Source: Diacronema lutheri (taxonomy: Eukaryota; Haptophyta; Pavlovophyceae; Pavlovales; Pavlovaceae). From it: 64,000 nt of DNA. Numbering within the stretch: position 1 is the stretch's first letter; each line of letters starts with the position of its first letter. Below the pieces are notes generated by a model. The model was not told the origin of the DNA and made no database searches. It saw nothing but the letters and a program-made list of their open reading frames with translations. This document shows positions 40,931 to 52,800 of the stretch, in pieces. The position numbers were made by a program, and so were the translations under genes. Location: the NCBI GenBank assembly GCA_019448385.1, contig JAGTXO010000025.1, positions 496,001 through 560,000 of the forward strand, read 5' to 3'.

Positions 40931-42448
40931 GGCGGCGGCGGCGGCGCTCGCCGCGGCCGCCGTCGCCGCCGCGCGCGAATGCGCGGCGGCGGCGCGCGGT
41001 GGCGGCGGGCGCGGACGGCGCGCGCGGCGCCGGCGGCGGGCGGCGCGCTGGCGGCGGGCGCGCCGCCGGCGCGCGGTGCTGGCCAGCACCCGCCGGCGCG
41101 ACGCCCGCCGCGCCGCTCGCGCCGACGCGCAGCCGTCGGGTGCTCGCCAGCACCGCGCGCCGCGCGACCGGCCCGCGTACCTGCGCGCCCTTCTAGGGCG
41201 CGCAGGGCGGCGCCAATGCGGCCGGCGCGCAGGGGCCTCACGCTGGCGCGCTGCCCGCCGCCGCGTGGGTCGCCGCTGCGCGCGTGCCGTCGGCGCTGCC
41301 GCCGCCCGGCGTCGCGCTCGCGCCGCAGCCGCAGCCGCCGCCGCCGCCGTCGCCGCCGCCTGCCGCCTGCCGGCAAGCTGGGCAAGTGCGCAGCGGCGGC
41401 GACGGCGGTGCGCGACCCGGCGAGCAGGCGGCGCGCCGCCGAGCCGGGGGCGGGCTCCGTGGGCGACGAGGCTCGCCCGCCACTCGCACTACTCGCGCGC
41501 CAAGTGCGCACAACGCGCCCCCCCCCCCCCCCACCCCACCCCCCGATGAAATTATTGCTCATACCATGGCGTCGCGCCACGGCAGTACGCCCGTGGCCCC
41601 GGCGGCCAGCCTCGCGCCGCTACGCCGTGTCGTCGCGGCCGGCGCACACAGCGAACTGTGTTTCCGCGGCACATGCCCGGCTGCTCGCGCGCTGCAAGCT
41701 TGCCGAACTGCTCGCGCTGGAATGGCGCGTTGCGGGCGTGCCCGCGCACCGCGCGTGTGCCATGCGCGTTCCGGGAGCGCCGCGCCGCGCGCCAAAGCGG
41801 CGCGCGGCGGACGTGCGGCCTCGGGCCGAAGAGGGGCCGGCGCGACCGGCCGCGAGGCGGGCGCAGACGCTCGGCGTGCCGGTCGATGCGTCGTCCAAAT
41901 CCGCGTCGGGCGGATGCGCGCCTGGGCCGGCGCTGCGTGCAGTCGGCGGGGCCCGGCCACGCGCTCGGGCGTAACGTTCGCGCCTGTTCGGCCGAGGCGC
42001 ACTCGCCGTCCCCTCGCGCCGGCAACGTGCGTGCGGGCCAGCACGCAGGCAGCGTACGATGCCACGGCAGCGGCGAGCGCGTCCCCGCCGGTGTGCCGCT
42101 CGGCGCCCCGTCACGCGCAACGTGCGCGCCGCCCGCTGCATGCGCACGCATACGCGCGCTGGCAGCGTGCGCAAAATTGCCCGGGCAAGATCGTCCCGCG
42201 CTCGCGCCGCCGACGCATCATTCCATGTGTCCGTTTCGGCATCTGCCACCATCCACCAGCCCTCGAAAGCCGGCTTGCGCGTGGGCGCCCGTCCGGTGCG
42301 AGAAGCGGCTCGCGTCCTCGCGCGGGGCGCCTCCGCGCCAGGCGCCCGGCGCGCGCTCGTCTTGCCGCGCCACCACGCTGATCTGCGCCCAACCCTCGCT
42401 CGCCAATTCCCCCGTCGTCCCTGCTGCGCAGCCCGCAACAGCGCGCGC
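40931..42448. other. Low-complexity stretch without a supported gene
   Basis: CGG/GCC-rich sequence with a repeated GCTGGCCAGCACC-type patch near 41,080-41,150, a run of C at about 41,518-41,545, and no frame with recognisable protein character. Parts of 41,250-41,500 read as proline or arginine runs in several frames. Confidence 0.5.
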
Positions 42449-43872
42449 ATGGCGCGTGCACGGCGCGGCGCCTTGAGCAAGTTTTACGTCGTCGGTCGGC
42501 AGCCTGTGGAAGACGCGTTTGACGGCCCGATGTGGCCGGTGAGAGTGCCCGGCGTGCCGCGTGGTGAGCGCCTGCACGGCTTGCCGGGCTCGGCGCGCGC
42601 CCAGCCAGCCTCTCTCCATCCCGCCGCAAACCGTGCGTGCGCACCCCGCACACCCGGCGCTGCGCGGCGCGGCGCAGGCGCGAAAAACGAGGGCAGCGCG
42701 TGCTACACGACCGTCCTTATGCAATCGCTCTTCGCCCTGAACATGCTCCGTGCGATGCTTCGCTCCGCTTCGCGCCGTGCCAACAGCGTCGAGAGGGCGC
42801 GTTTTCGGGACTTTGGCACGCTGATCGAGGACACCAGGGCGCCGACACGGCTGTGTCTTGTGTCCGTCATCGACGTCATCTCGGGCCGTGGCGCGCGAAG
42901 GACGCCGCAGGATGCCGCTGAGTTCTTCCGGTTGCTGCTCGGCCGAGTGCCCGGGCTCGCTGCGGCCTTTGAAGCCGACACACGCGTCGGGCCAGTGCTC
43001 GAGCAGATCGCCGTGCCTTCAGAGGCCGGCGAGGGCATCGCCGTACTCGTCAGCGTCGGCGGCGATGCGGCGCGCGCGCTTGCACACGCTCTGGGGGGCG
43101 CCGCTGGGCCGCCGCGGGATCGCCACACGAACGCGGGCCACTCGGGCGTGCTCACGCCAGCCAGCATTGCTGTCGAGGCGCCGCGCACGACGCGCGGCAA
43201 TGGCTCGCAGTGCAAGAACAACCGCGCGCTCGTGTGCGCGCCGCGGCTGCTGCTCGGCGGGCGCGACCACCTCCCCGTCGCCGGCGTGGTGCACGTGGGC
43301 GAGGGGCCGATGAGCGGGCACCTTGTCGCCATCGTGCTCCGCAACGAGGCTTGGTTTCCGTGCGACGACTACAACGTGCGGCGGCGCGCACGGTCGCTCG
43401 GTGCCGCGACCGGCGGTCGAGCGCAGCCGCGACCGCCCCGTCCTCCCGCGCGGCACGCGCGCGTGGCCTGAAAGCTCGCGCGCGCGCCTGCCGCACGCAC
43501 GCGCGTTGCCCGCGCAGATCTACAACGTGCCTGAGTCCGACGCGCTGGCGTGGGCAAGTGGTGCGAGCATGCTCGTTCACAGCCGGCTCGACGTGGAGCC
43601 GTTGGACCCGGCGCTGGGCTCAGCGTCACCGCCGTCGGCCGCATCGCCTGCGTGGCCGAGCTCGGAGCCCGACGCGCCGACCTTGCCGGCAGCCTGGCCG
43701 CGGGTGCGGCAGATGGCAGCGGTGCCAACAGATGCGACGATCGGCATCGCGGAGACGGCTGCAGACATCTCTACGGCGGCGATCGGCCCAGCTGCGTGCG
43801 AGGCCCGCCAAGTTGTCTCCGTGACGCGCGCATTGCCAACAGCGGTGAGTGCGTCCTCGTCTCCGGCGGCCG

Positions 43873-43920
<48 letters not shown>

Positions 43921-44125
43921 AACTCTCCCTACCTTCTTCCTCCTTTCGCACCTCGCACGCGCACGCCGTCCGCTGTCCGCTGTCCGCGGCCCAAATTGCC
44001 TTGCGGAAGCCGAGCAGGCAGAGCCCTGCTTGGATGGCTCCAGCGCGCATCTTGTGGATGGCGACGCTGTGGGCGAGCACGGACGCTCAAATGTGACCAG
44101 TGGCGCGCACGTGCACGTGCGCTAA
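42449..44125 (+). CDS. USP-type ubiquitin-specific cysteine protease
   Basis: Three exons (42449-43375, 43518-43844, 44018-44125), joined at phase 0, give about 453 residues. The Cys box is KNEGSACYTTVLMQSLFAL (Cys about residue 85), and TPQDAAEFFRLLLGRV is the QDAxEF motif. The His box reads LPVAGVVHVGEGPMSGHLVAIVLRNEAWFPCDDYN with His about residue 291. Exon 2 continues with VPESDALAWASGASMLVHS, where USPs normally end. USPs remove ubiquitin from proteins. The His box has Leu where Tyr is usual (GHL for GHY), and the Cys box has Glu and Ala in place of Gly and Thr, so activity is uncertain. The start codon is tentative. The second intron holds a C-run and an AC microsatellite. The setting suggests an element cargo gene or a host gene beside it. 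Confidence 0.6.
43878..43922. repeat. Poly-C run and (AC)n microsatellite
   Basis: About 28 Cs followed by about eight AC units, inside the second intron of the USP-type gene. Confidence 0.9.
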
Positions 44126-44463
44126 CTGGACGTCGAGCGTGTGCGCCTTGTCCGCACGTGTGCACTCACGTGCGTCTGCGGCGATCTGCCCGGCGTAGTA
44201 GTCCGCGCGCGCGGGAGCCGCGTCGGCAGTAGGAGCAGGATAACGTACTTGCGCCTGACGAGGACGGCGAGAAGTGCGGCTTTTCGCTCGGGGTCTACCA
44301 TGCCGCCGAGGTTGGCGCTGGCGCGCGTGAGGCAGTCGGAGCGCGCTGGGCCCGGGTTGAAGGCCTCACCCCGGGGGACGGGAGGATTCAAGGCGCCGAG
44401 CCGCTGCGGGTGCGGCGGGAGGCCCCGGGCGGGTGTGCTAATGCGGCTCGATGGCCGCCTGCC

Positions 44464-44503
44464 GGGGGGGGGGGGGGGGGGGAGGGGGGGGGGGGGGGGG
44501 GGG
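44464..44503. repeat. Poly-G tract
   Basis: About 40 bases of G with one A. It could form G-quadruplex structure. The length may be imprecise because such runs are hard to sequence. Confidence 0.9.
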
Positions 44504-44905
44504 CGTTGGGCCGCCCGCGGAAACGGAGGTGAGCGTGTGGGAGCGGCGCGCGTCGGCGCGCGCGGCTGGCGTGCAGCACGGATAAGTCTTGTGTGGACTT
44601 CGCGGGGCGGATCCCGGTGCAGGGATTGCCGACGTAGGCCGCGAGCGCGAGCAGGGCGGGGATGAAGACGGATGATGGGGTTGGGGCCAAGGCCGCCGCA
44701 CCCGCAGCTATCACGGTGGCAGCGACCGCCACGGTCAGTGCGAGGCTCGCGTGGCCGCTGCGCGGGCAGCTCGCCCGCCAGGTCCAGGAGGGCCGGCCTG
44801 CGGCCTCAGTGCCCAGCGTTGGGCATGTCAGCGTCTGCGTCTGCGGGCCCGCCACTGCGATGGCGCATTGAGCCTGGCGCACCAAAACGCAATCGGTCCG
44901 CCGAT

Positions 44906-44906
<1 letters not shown>

Positions 44907-44941
<35 letters not shown>
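44907..44941. repeat. Poly-G tract
   Basis: An unbroken run of about 35 Gs. A third, shorter run lies at 46310-46326. Confidence 0.9.
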
Positions 44942-46845
44942 CGAGGCGTGCGCGGGGGCTTGGGGTGGGCTCCGGGTGCCGGCGCTGTGCCAGCGGCGGG
45001 CTTGGTTGACGCCGTCTCGCCGGGGCCCTTGCGCCTTGCGGCGCGAGCGTCGCGGAGGGGCGTCGGCTGCGCTGGCTCCGCGTCGGCGGTGGCGTGGGGC
45101 AGGCTCTTGTGGAGGGCGGAGCGCTCGCGCACGAGTCGGTTGCCAAGGCGGGCTGTCTGCGTGCCGTTGGGCTGCGCTTGGGCAGGTAGGACCTGCGGCC
45201 TCGGGGGCGGGCGGGTTTTCGTGTTGGGCCAGGCGGCAACGCGCACCGGCCGTGTTCGCGGCCGGCAGGCGGACGTCCGCAGCGGGGCGGAGAATGCGGG
45301 TGAAGCGCTTGCACGGGCGCGGTTCGCACCTGGCGGCCAGGCGATCACGAACCGTTGGGTCGCCCGGCTGTTTGGTGGAGCCGAGGGCAGCAAGGATAGC
45401 GAGCTTGGCCGCCTCATCGGTGACGAGCGGCACTGTTGCCCAGCTCTGTACCTCGAAGCCCTGGATGTGCAGGCGTCGGGGAAGTTCCCGGCAGCGTCGC
45501 CTGCGTCCGTCGAGAGGCGGACCGAAGTCGCGCCCGTGCCCCCGTTGGCGACACCGAGCTCTCGCTCGTTCACACCGGCCCGCCGACGCGGGCGCGTGGT
45601 GCGCGCGCGTTGGGTGCGTGTCTGCCTCGAGCAGCGTGCCCAGTCGCAGTGTGGGCGCGTGTCCGTCTGCCTCAAAACGCCACGTGGAGGGGAAGGCGCG
45701 GGGCGGGCTCGCCGAGGAGGTGCCGCCGCTCGCTGCCACCCGGCGCGGGCTCGGGGCAGCCGTCTTCGGGTGCCGCGCTCTTCGCGCCATGCACGAACGT
45801 TCCGCCGCGCTCGCAGCGCGCGAGCGCACACACAGAGCGCGCGGCGACCCCGGCGGGGGCAGTGCGTCCCGGTGGCACTCGCGGGCGCGCGCCTGGCCTG
45901 GGCGCAGCTGGGCGCGTTGCCGCCCGCGCAGCGAGCCGCCCGCGCGCCTCGCCGCGCGCGCGCTTCGTCGCACGCGTGCGCCCTGCATGCACGCGCACAG
46001 CGCGCGGCGGCTCGGCGCAGTGCAAGGCAGAGCGTGCTGCAACGGTTGCGAGGGCGCGCACGCGCGGCGCGGCGCGCCCCTGTGTGGTCGCCTGCGCGCG
46101 GCGCGTGGTCCGGACGCAGCTCGGTGGCGTGATGCCGTTCGTGCAACACAGTGCGCGTGAGAGCCGCACGTGCACACCTGCAGTGCAACGCGGCATTGCG
46201 CGCGTTGCGTGGGCGGAGCGCGGCTGGATGTGCTTGAGGTCGCGCAGCATGCCGCGCGCCGCGCGCTGTGCGGCGCAGCGAGTCGGCCATGCCCCTGGTC
46301 CTCGTCTCCGGGGGGGGGGGGGGGGGTGGTGGTGGCAACCAGGATCCGCCAGCGCGTGGTGGGCGCCGTCCAACTCCCAGCCAGGATGCGCCCCGTTCTT
46401 CCCCGACACTCTCCGTCCAAACCCGCCGCCCAGCCTGCCGCCGCACCCGCCGCCAACGCCGCCGCGCACCCATCCGCCGAGCTCACCTCGCGCGCGCTCG
46501 CGCTCACGCTGCGCGACGAGGCTGCGCAGGCCGGCGCGCGGCCGTGCAGAGCAGCGCAGGCCGGCGCGCGGCCGCGCGCGCGCGCTCACGTTGCGGCCGC
46601 GCAGCGAGCTTTCGCCGCGTCGCAGCCCCTCCGAGCAGCCACGATGCACGCCCCCGGAGGACGTTGGCCGCGCTCGGAGGCCGCGCTCGGGCGCGCAAAG
46701 AGAGGCGGCGCGGGCAAACGAGTAGGCTCGGCGCGCTGGCGGGTCCTGGTTGTGGGAGAGCGGGGCATTCTCCAGGGCATCATGTAAATTCTCCCAAGTA
46801 TCATCCGGGCCGCCATCCGGACACTGACGTGCCCACAGTCTGCAG

Positions 46846-49800
46846 ATGGAGGACTCCGTGAAGGACGCTTTGCCCGGCGGGCGGGGCGGCTCGGACAGTT
46901 TCTCGCTGGCCCTCAGCACCATTCTGTCGCCGGGAGATACCCACCCCCACGTGGTCCCATCCACTTGCCTCATCGCCCTGCTGCGTTACGCGGATTTCGG
47001 CACGAGCAGGGTTAGGGTGGGCGACACGGGGTGCTCGCAGCATGCGCTCAAGGTGGCGCTGCGCAACCTGCGCAAAGCATGCGCGGATGCGGACCGGTTT
47101 GGGCAGGTGCTCGTGGTCGTGCTACCGCTCTGCCTCCGCGCGTCCAGCGGCCTCGTGCACTGGACGGCGGCGTACCTGCTCCTCGCGCCGCCCGCGCAGC
47201 GCGGCGCGCCGCCCGGCGCCGCGCTCGCCCTGCTCGCCGATTCGCGCACCTTGGGCAACGGCGAATCGGCGTACGCCACGGCGGCCGGCGTGCTCATCAA
47301 GAAGCTTGCGCAGCGCATCGGCAGAACAGCGCCGCCCATCGATGCCTTCAAGGCGCCCCCGCAGAGTGGGGCCGCGTGTTGCTTCGCCGCGGCAACAGTC
47401 GCGGCCGAGGTCGTGGCGAGCGCATCGACGCTCTACGGCCGCCGCGCGAGTGTCCTTGTCGACATCAAGAAGGCTTTGGACGCGCGCCTCGCGCGCCTCA
47501 CGACGGCCGCGTACGAGGAGACCCGCGCGCGCACGCTCCGCGCCGCCATCGGCGCTCTGCTCGGCGACCGCGCCAGGCGCTTCGGCCCGTTCACCCGCGA
47601 GGCCGCGCGGCTCGCCGAGGCCGCGCGGCTCGCCGAGGCGTGCGATGCCAGTGTCGGCGGATCCGCGCCCGACGGGCTGCTGCAGGCCGTCGAGGCGGCG
47701 CTGCGCGCGCCCGACGACCGCATCGCACGCACGGCCGCGCTCGACGCGCTCACGGGCGCTGCAGGCCGCGCGCTGTCGACGGCGGCCAGGCCGCGCGGCG
47801 CGGCGGCGCCAAGGCCGCCGTCGCGAGCGCCACCGCCGCGTGCGCCGCAGCGGCGCGCCGCCTCGGCGTGGGGGCCCCGACCATTCAGCAGCCTCGGCGG
47901 GGGCGAGGGCGACGGGGACGATGGCGACGCCACCACCGCTGACGACGGGGAGGGCGCGGAGGACGGGGACGACGACCCCGCGGGCGCGGCGGCTGCGGCG
48001 GTGGCGACGGGCACGGCGGCGACGAGCGCGGTGGCGGCGGGCGCGGCGCCAACCTCGCCGGCGGCGGCGGACGGCGGTGGCTCGGCGCCGCTCGAACGCC
48101 GCTGCGTCTACACTGCGCCTGATGAGGGCGACGCGGACGCGCGCGTGTACGACGCCAAGGACCCCGAGCAGCTAAAAGCGGGCAGGGCGCGGCTACGGGC
48201 GAACAGCGGGCGCGCGCCCGCCGTGGTCGACACGCTTTTCGCGCACGCGACGGGCACGATCGTCACGCGGCAGCGCACGGAGGGCGTGACCGGCGCGGGC
48301 ATGCACCACCTCGCCGCCCCGACGCAGGGCGCGGGGTACGGTACCGTCGTGCGGGCCGAGCTGGGCGAGCCCGGCTTCGCGGGGACGACATGGCACATGA
48401 CGTCGGGCGTGGAGAACCAGCCGCGCGCGGTACGAGCGGCCGCGCGCGCGTACGCGCACGACGGCTGGGGCGGCGTGTACAATGCGCACGAGGACTTTGC
48501 CGCCTTCGAGGGCTTGCCGCGGCTCGCCGCGCCCGAATCGCTCGCGGCCATCGCCGGCGGGTCGGCGGACGCGGTGTTCTGCTGGCGGTCCGGCCGGTCC
48601 GTCATCGGCGAGGTGACGACGGTTCACTTCAATGGCGACCGCGCCGCCGCCATCGACCACGCGCGGGCGCTGCGCGTCAGGCCCGATTGGCGCTCGCAGC
48701 CCAGGATCTACGAGGCGGCGTGCGGCGCGGAGGGCACGGTGCTGCTCGTGTGGGTCGTGCCCGACCGTCACAAGAACCCGCGGCTGGACTGGGCGCCGAT
48801 TCTCGTCGTGATCCACCTGCCCGCCGACCCCGACTGGCTCGCGCGCGCCACGCCGGCGATCGCGAAGGCGCGGCGCGAGGTCGAGGACGGACGCGCGCGC
48901 GCGGAGGCGCGCGGCGTGCCGCAGCACCTCGCCTACACGCTGAGCCCACGCTTCCGAGGCACCGCGCCGCGCGGAGCCGCGCGCGTGCCGCCGCGCCTCG
49001 GCGCGAGCGACGCGCGCGAGGCGCGCGCGCTCGCGGCGCTCGAGCCGGCGCTCATGTTCGCGCCGGCCTGGCGGCGCGCGGTGCGCGCGGCGAGCCGCGC
49101 CCCCGGCAGTGGCGCCGCGGCCGTCGAGCGCGCGCTCGCGCGCCTGCACAACGCGCTCGAGCCCGATGACGAGAGCGCGCCCGAGTCGACGCGCGTCGCG
49201 CCGCTCGCCGCCGCGCTCGAGCAGTCGGCGGGCTGGCCGGCGGGCACGGCGCGCATGGCGGCAAGCGTGACCAAGGGCCCCGGCGTCGGAGATGGCGCAG
49301 GTGGCGACGAAGTGACCAAAGTGGAGGAAACGGCGAAGACGAGCGGCGACGGCTGCACCGGCACGCCTCCTCTGCGCCCGGCCGCGCGCGCGGCCGGCGC
49401 GGCGGACGACGGAGGGGCGGCGGTCGTGGCGGGCGTCGAGGGCGAGCGCGACGCACTCGCCAAGACGGGTGCCGGCGGCTGCGACGACGACGCTCGCGAG
49501 CCGCTGTCGGCCGGCAAGCCCGGCGCACTCGCCGCCGCGGCGACCGTCGGGGGTCTCGGCGAGCTCGTCGGCAGCCTATGCGCGTGGCTGGCGCGCGGCG
49601 CGGCTGGCGGCGCCATCGCGGCCATCTCCCCCGGGACGGCCGCGCGCGGAGCAAACGGCACGCCGCAGCGCGCCGAGCCGCCGGCCGCCGGCGATCCCGT
49701 CGCTCCGCACGCGCGCGTCGCCGCTGCGGCGCCCTTGGCGGGCAGCGCGGCGGCGCCGTCGTCGGCCGCGCGCGACGCGCAGCGCGGCGTCGCGGGAGTC

Positions 49801-52800
49801 GACGCGGCCGCGCACGCGCACGCGCGCGACGGCAGGCGGGCGGCACGGCGGATGCGCGAGCACGAGGGGGCGGTGCACAGGGCCTTCCGCATGTCCCTCT
49901 GGCGCGACGCGACGTTTGTCGAGTTCGTTGAGAAGCTGCGCCCCGACGGCGGCGCGCAGCTGCTCGCGCGCGAGCCCACGCGGCGCGCGGCGGCGGTGCT
50001 GTGCGAGCTCGCGCGCGGCCGCGACGGCGCGAGCGGCGCGGCCGGGCTGCTGCACGAGATGAGAGCCGCCGATGCGCGCGCGCGCGAGGCCGCCAAAGCG
50101 GCGGAGGCAGCGCGGCCTGCGCACGGGACGCTGCGCATCGTGGCAACCGTGGCGCTGGGCGGTGCGGTCTTCGCCGGCATGTCAGCGCTGGTCGTTGCTT
50201 GCGCGGCGCGCACGGCGACCGGTGCGCTTTTTGGGGCCCGCCGCCCGCGGGCGGCCGCGCGCGGAGCCGACGACGCGCTCGGCACGCTGCAGCGCGCCGA
50301 GCCGCCGCCCGCCGACAAGGGCAAGCGCAGGCGCGCCAGAGCCAACGACGACCCCGTCGACGCGGCGCGCAAGGCCGTGGGCAAGGCGGAGGGCAACTGC
50401 CGCAAGGCAGCCCGCCGGCTGCACCTCGCTGCACTGGGCGAGGAGGAGGCGCAGCAGCGCGTGCTCGACGCCGAGGCGGCGGAGCAGCTGGCGCGCTCGC
50501 GCGAGCCGGCCGGCGGCTGGGTAGGCAGCGCGCGCGCGCGCGCGCGCGCGCGCCCCGCCGCGCGCGCGCCCGTCGATTGGCGTGCGCGCAGCGCAGAACG
50601 GCGCGCCAGCTCCGTCACCTGCGCGCCGCCGCGCCCGTGCCCCTCGCGCGCAGGGGCGCCCTGCGGACCTGCGGCTGCAACAGGCGCACTTTGGCATGCG
50701 CGAAGATGCCGACGCGGAAGTGCGCCGCGCGCACGAGGCGCTGCGCCGGGCGAGACAGGGTGTGGCGTGCGCCAAGGCCAGCGTGCGGCAGATGGAGGCG
50801 GCGTTGCTCAACGCGACGCGCTGCGCCACCGCGGTGCTCGCGCCGCGTGGCGTGCCGGAGGGTGACGAGCAGGCCGCGGCGAGAGAGCAGGCGGCGCTGG
50901 ACCGGGAGGCGCCGCCGGCCGCGCAACGCGCGGCGCCGACGGCGCGCTCGCCCTCGGAGCCGCCGTCCGAGTGGGGCCCGCCAGCGGTCGGCCGGCGCCC
51001 GACGCCGCGTGCACTGTCGCACGCCGCGGGTCGCGGGGACGACAACCCGTTTGCGCCGCTCGCAACCGTCAGCGGCGATTGGTCGCCCACGCCGAGCTCG
51101 CGCTCGCCGTCCTCGCCGCCGCGGCAGCCGCCGTCCGACCGCCGCAGCGCGCAGCGTCGCAGCGCGCGCGCGCGGCCGCCGAGGCCGACCGTTTCGCCCG
51201 AGGACGCGCTCGCAGCCGAGCGCCAGGCGCGCGCGCTGTCGGAGCAGGCGGAGCAGAGGCGCGCCAAAAAGGCCGCCGCCAAGGCCGCGCGCCGCGCCGC
51301 GCGCGCCGCCGACAAGCGGACGGCGCGCGTCGTCCACGCGTGCGTAAGCGCCGCCTTGCGGCGCGTCTGCACGAGCGTCGCCACGGGCACGCCGCTCGCC
51401 GTGCTCCGCGAGCGCGCCGAGGGGCCGCGCGCGCCGAAGCCCGCGCCCGCGCCGCCACGCCGCGCAGCGGACGGCGGCCGCGCGCTCCGCCACGCGCGCC
51501 GTGCGGCCGCCGCGGCGGCGGAGCGCGAGGCGGCGGTGGCGGCCGACGCCGACGAGCGGTTCGAGCGGCAGCCCTCCGCCGCCCGGTTCGACGGCGGCGA
51601 TGGCGGCGGAGGCGGCCACGTCGAGGCGAGCGCGCGACCGCGCGCCGGCGAGGCCGGCGAGGCTGGCGCGCACGGCGCGCCTGGCGCAGCGGGGCCCCCG
51701 GCGGCGTCGCTCGCGTCGCGCAGCCCGTGTGATGCGCGCCGCACGGCACGCCTCCCGCACGCACGCGCCGCAGCCACCTGCGCACGCAACGGCGGCTGGG
51801 GTGGCAACGTCGGCGGCGACGTGTGCGGCGGTTGTTTCGGCGGCGGCGGCGTCCGTCGCGACGCCTGCGGCGGCGGCGACGCCACCTGCGGCTGCGGCGA
51901 TGGCGGCGTCGGTGCTGGCGCTGGCGAGGCCCCTGCACACGGTGCGCCGGCGCGCGCGACGGCGTCGCGCTTGCTGCGCTTGCTCGGCGCGCCACGCGCC
52001 GTGCTCGGTGCGATGGCGCACGCCGCGGCCGTGTTGGCGCGCGGCGTGGCCGCAGCCGTCGCTGGCGTGCGCGCCGCCGCGCGCGCCGTGCGGCGCGCGC
52101 GCCGCCGAGCGCCTCGCGCGCGCCGCACGGCTGCGCGGCGGGCTCGCGGCCCGCCGATGCGCGACGTCGACGGCGCCCTGCGGCCCTCGCCGTCCTGGTT
52201 GCGCACACGCCTCGTCTGCGGCCGGCGCCTCGCGCCTCTGCGCCGCGCGGGCGCGCGCCCGCCGCCCGCACACGCCGCGCCGAGTTCCCGCGCGCGCGCT
52301 GCGCAACCCGACAGCGACGCGCCGGCGTGCGCGCCGCGGCGCTCGGCGCCTGTCGGTGCGCCGCCGCGCGCGCGTGGCCTGCGCGCGGCGCGCGCACGGC
52401 GCTTCCTCGACGTCGCCGGCCGCGCGGCGCGGAGCGCGCGCCTCGGCGCGCGCATCACGCGCCAGCGCACGCCGGGTTCGCCATCGGAGCCCTGCACGGC
52501 CGAGAGCGGCGACGGCGCGGGCGCCGGCGGCGTCGGCGCGGCGGCGCCTGGCGCGGCGACGATGCGCGCCACCGGCGCGCGCGCAGCGCGCGCTGCGGCG
52601 GCGGCGGTCGGTGGCGCCTCGCGTCTCGCGCGCCGCGCGATGGCAAGCGCCGCCGCCGCTGCCAACTCCATCGCCGGCGCTGCCGCCTCCACCGTCGCCG
52701 CCGCCGCCGTTGCCATCGGCGCGGCCGTCACGTCACCGGCGTTCGCCGCGGCGCGCGGCATGGCGGCCGCATGCGTCGCTGCCTGCGCCCGCCCCACCGC

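Larger units (their letters stand above)
44126..46845. other. G-run-rich stretch with possible minus-strand coding
   Basis: No gene is firmly supported. Minus-strand frames contain proline runs opposite the G tracts and one protein-like piece (QSWATVPLVTDEAAKLAI near 45,400). A hydrophobic segment (LALTVAVAATVIAAGAAA) lies near 44,650-44,750. These hint at an old or divergent minus-strand gene between 44,430 and 45,600, but no full frame or family can be given. Confidence 0.35.

Noticed and set aside
50182-52797. An 871-residue minus-strand frame across the giant gene intron
   Set aside because: Almost only Ala, Arg and Pro; it ignores the intron and mirrors the coding strand.
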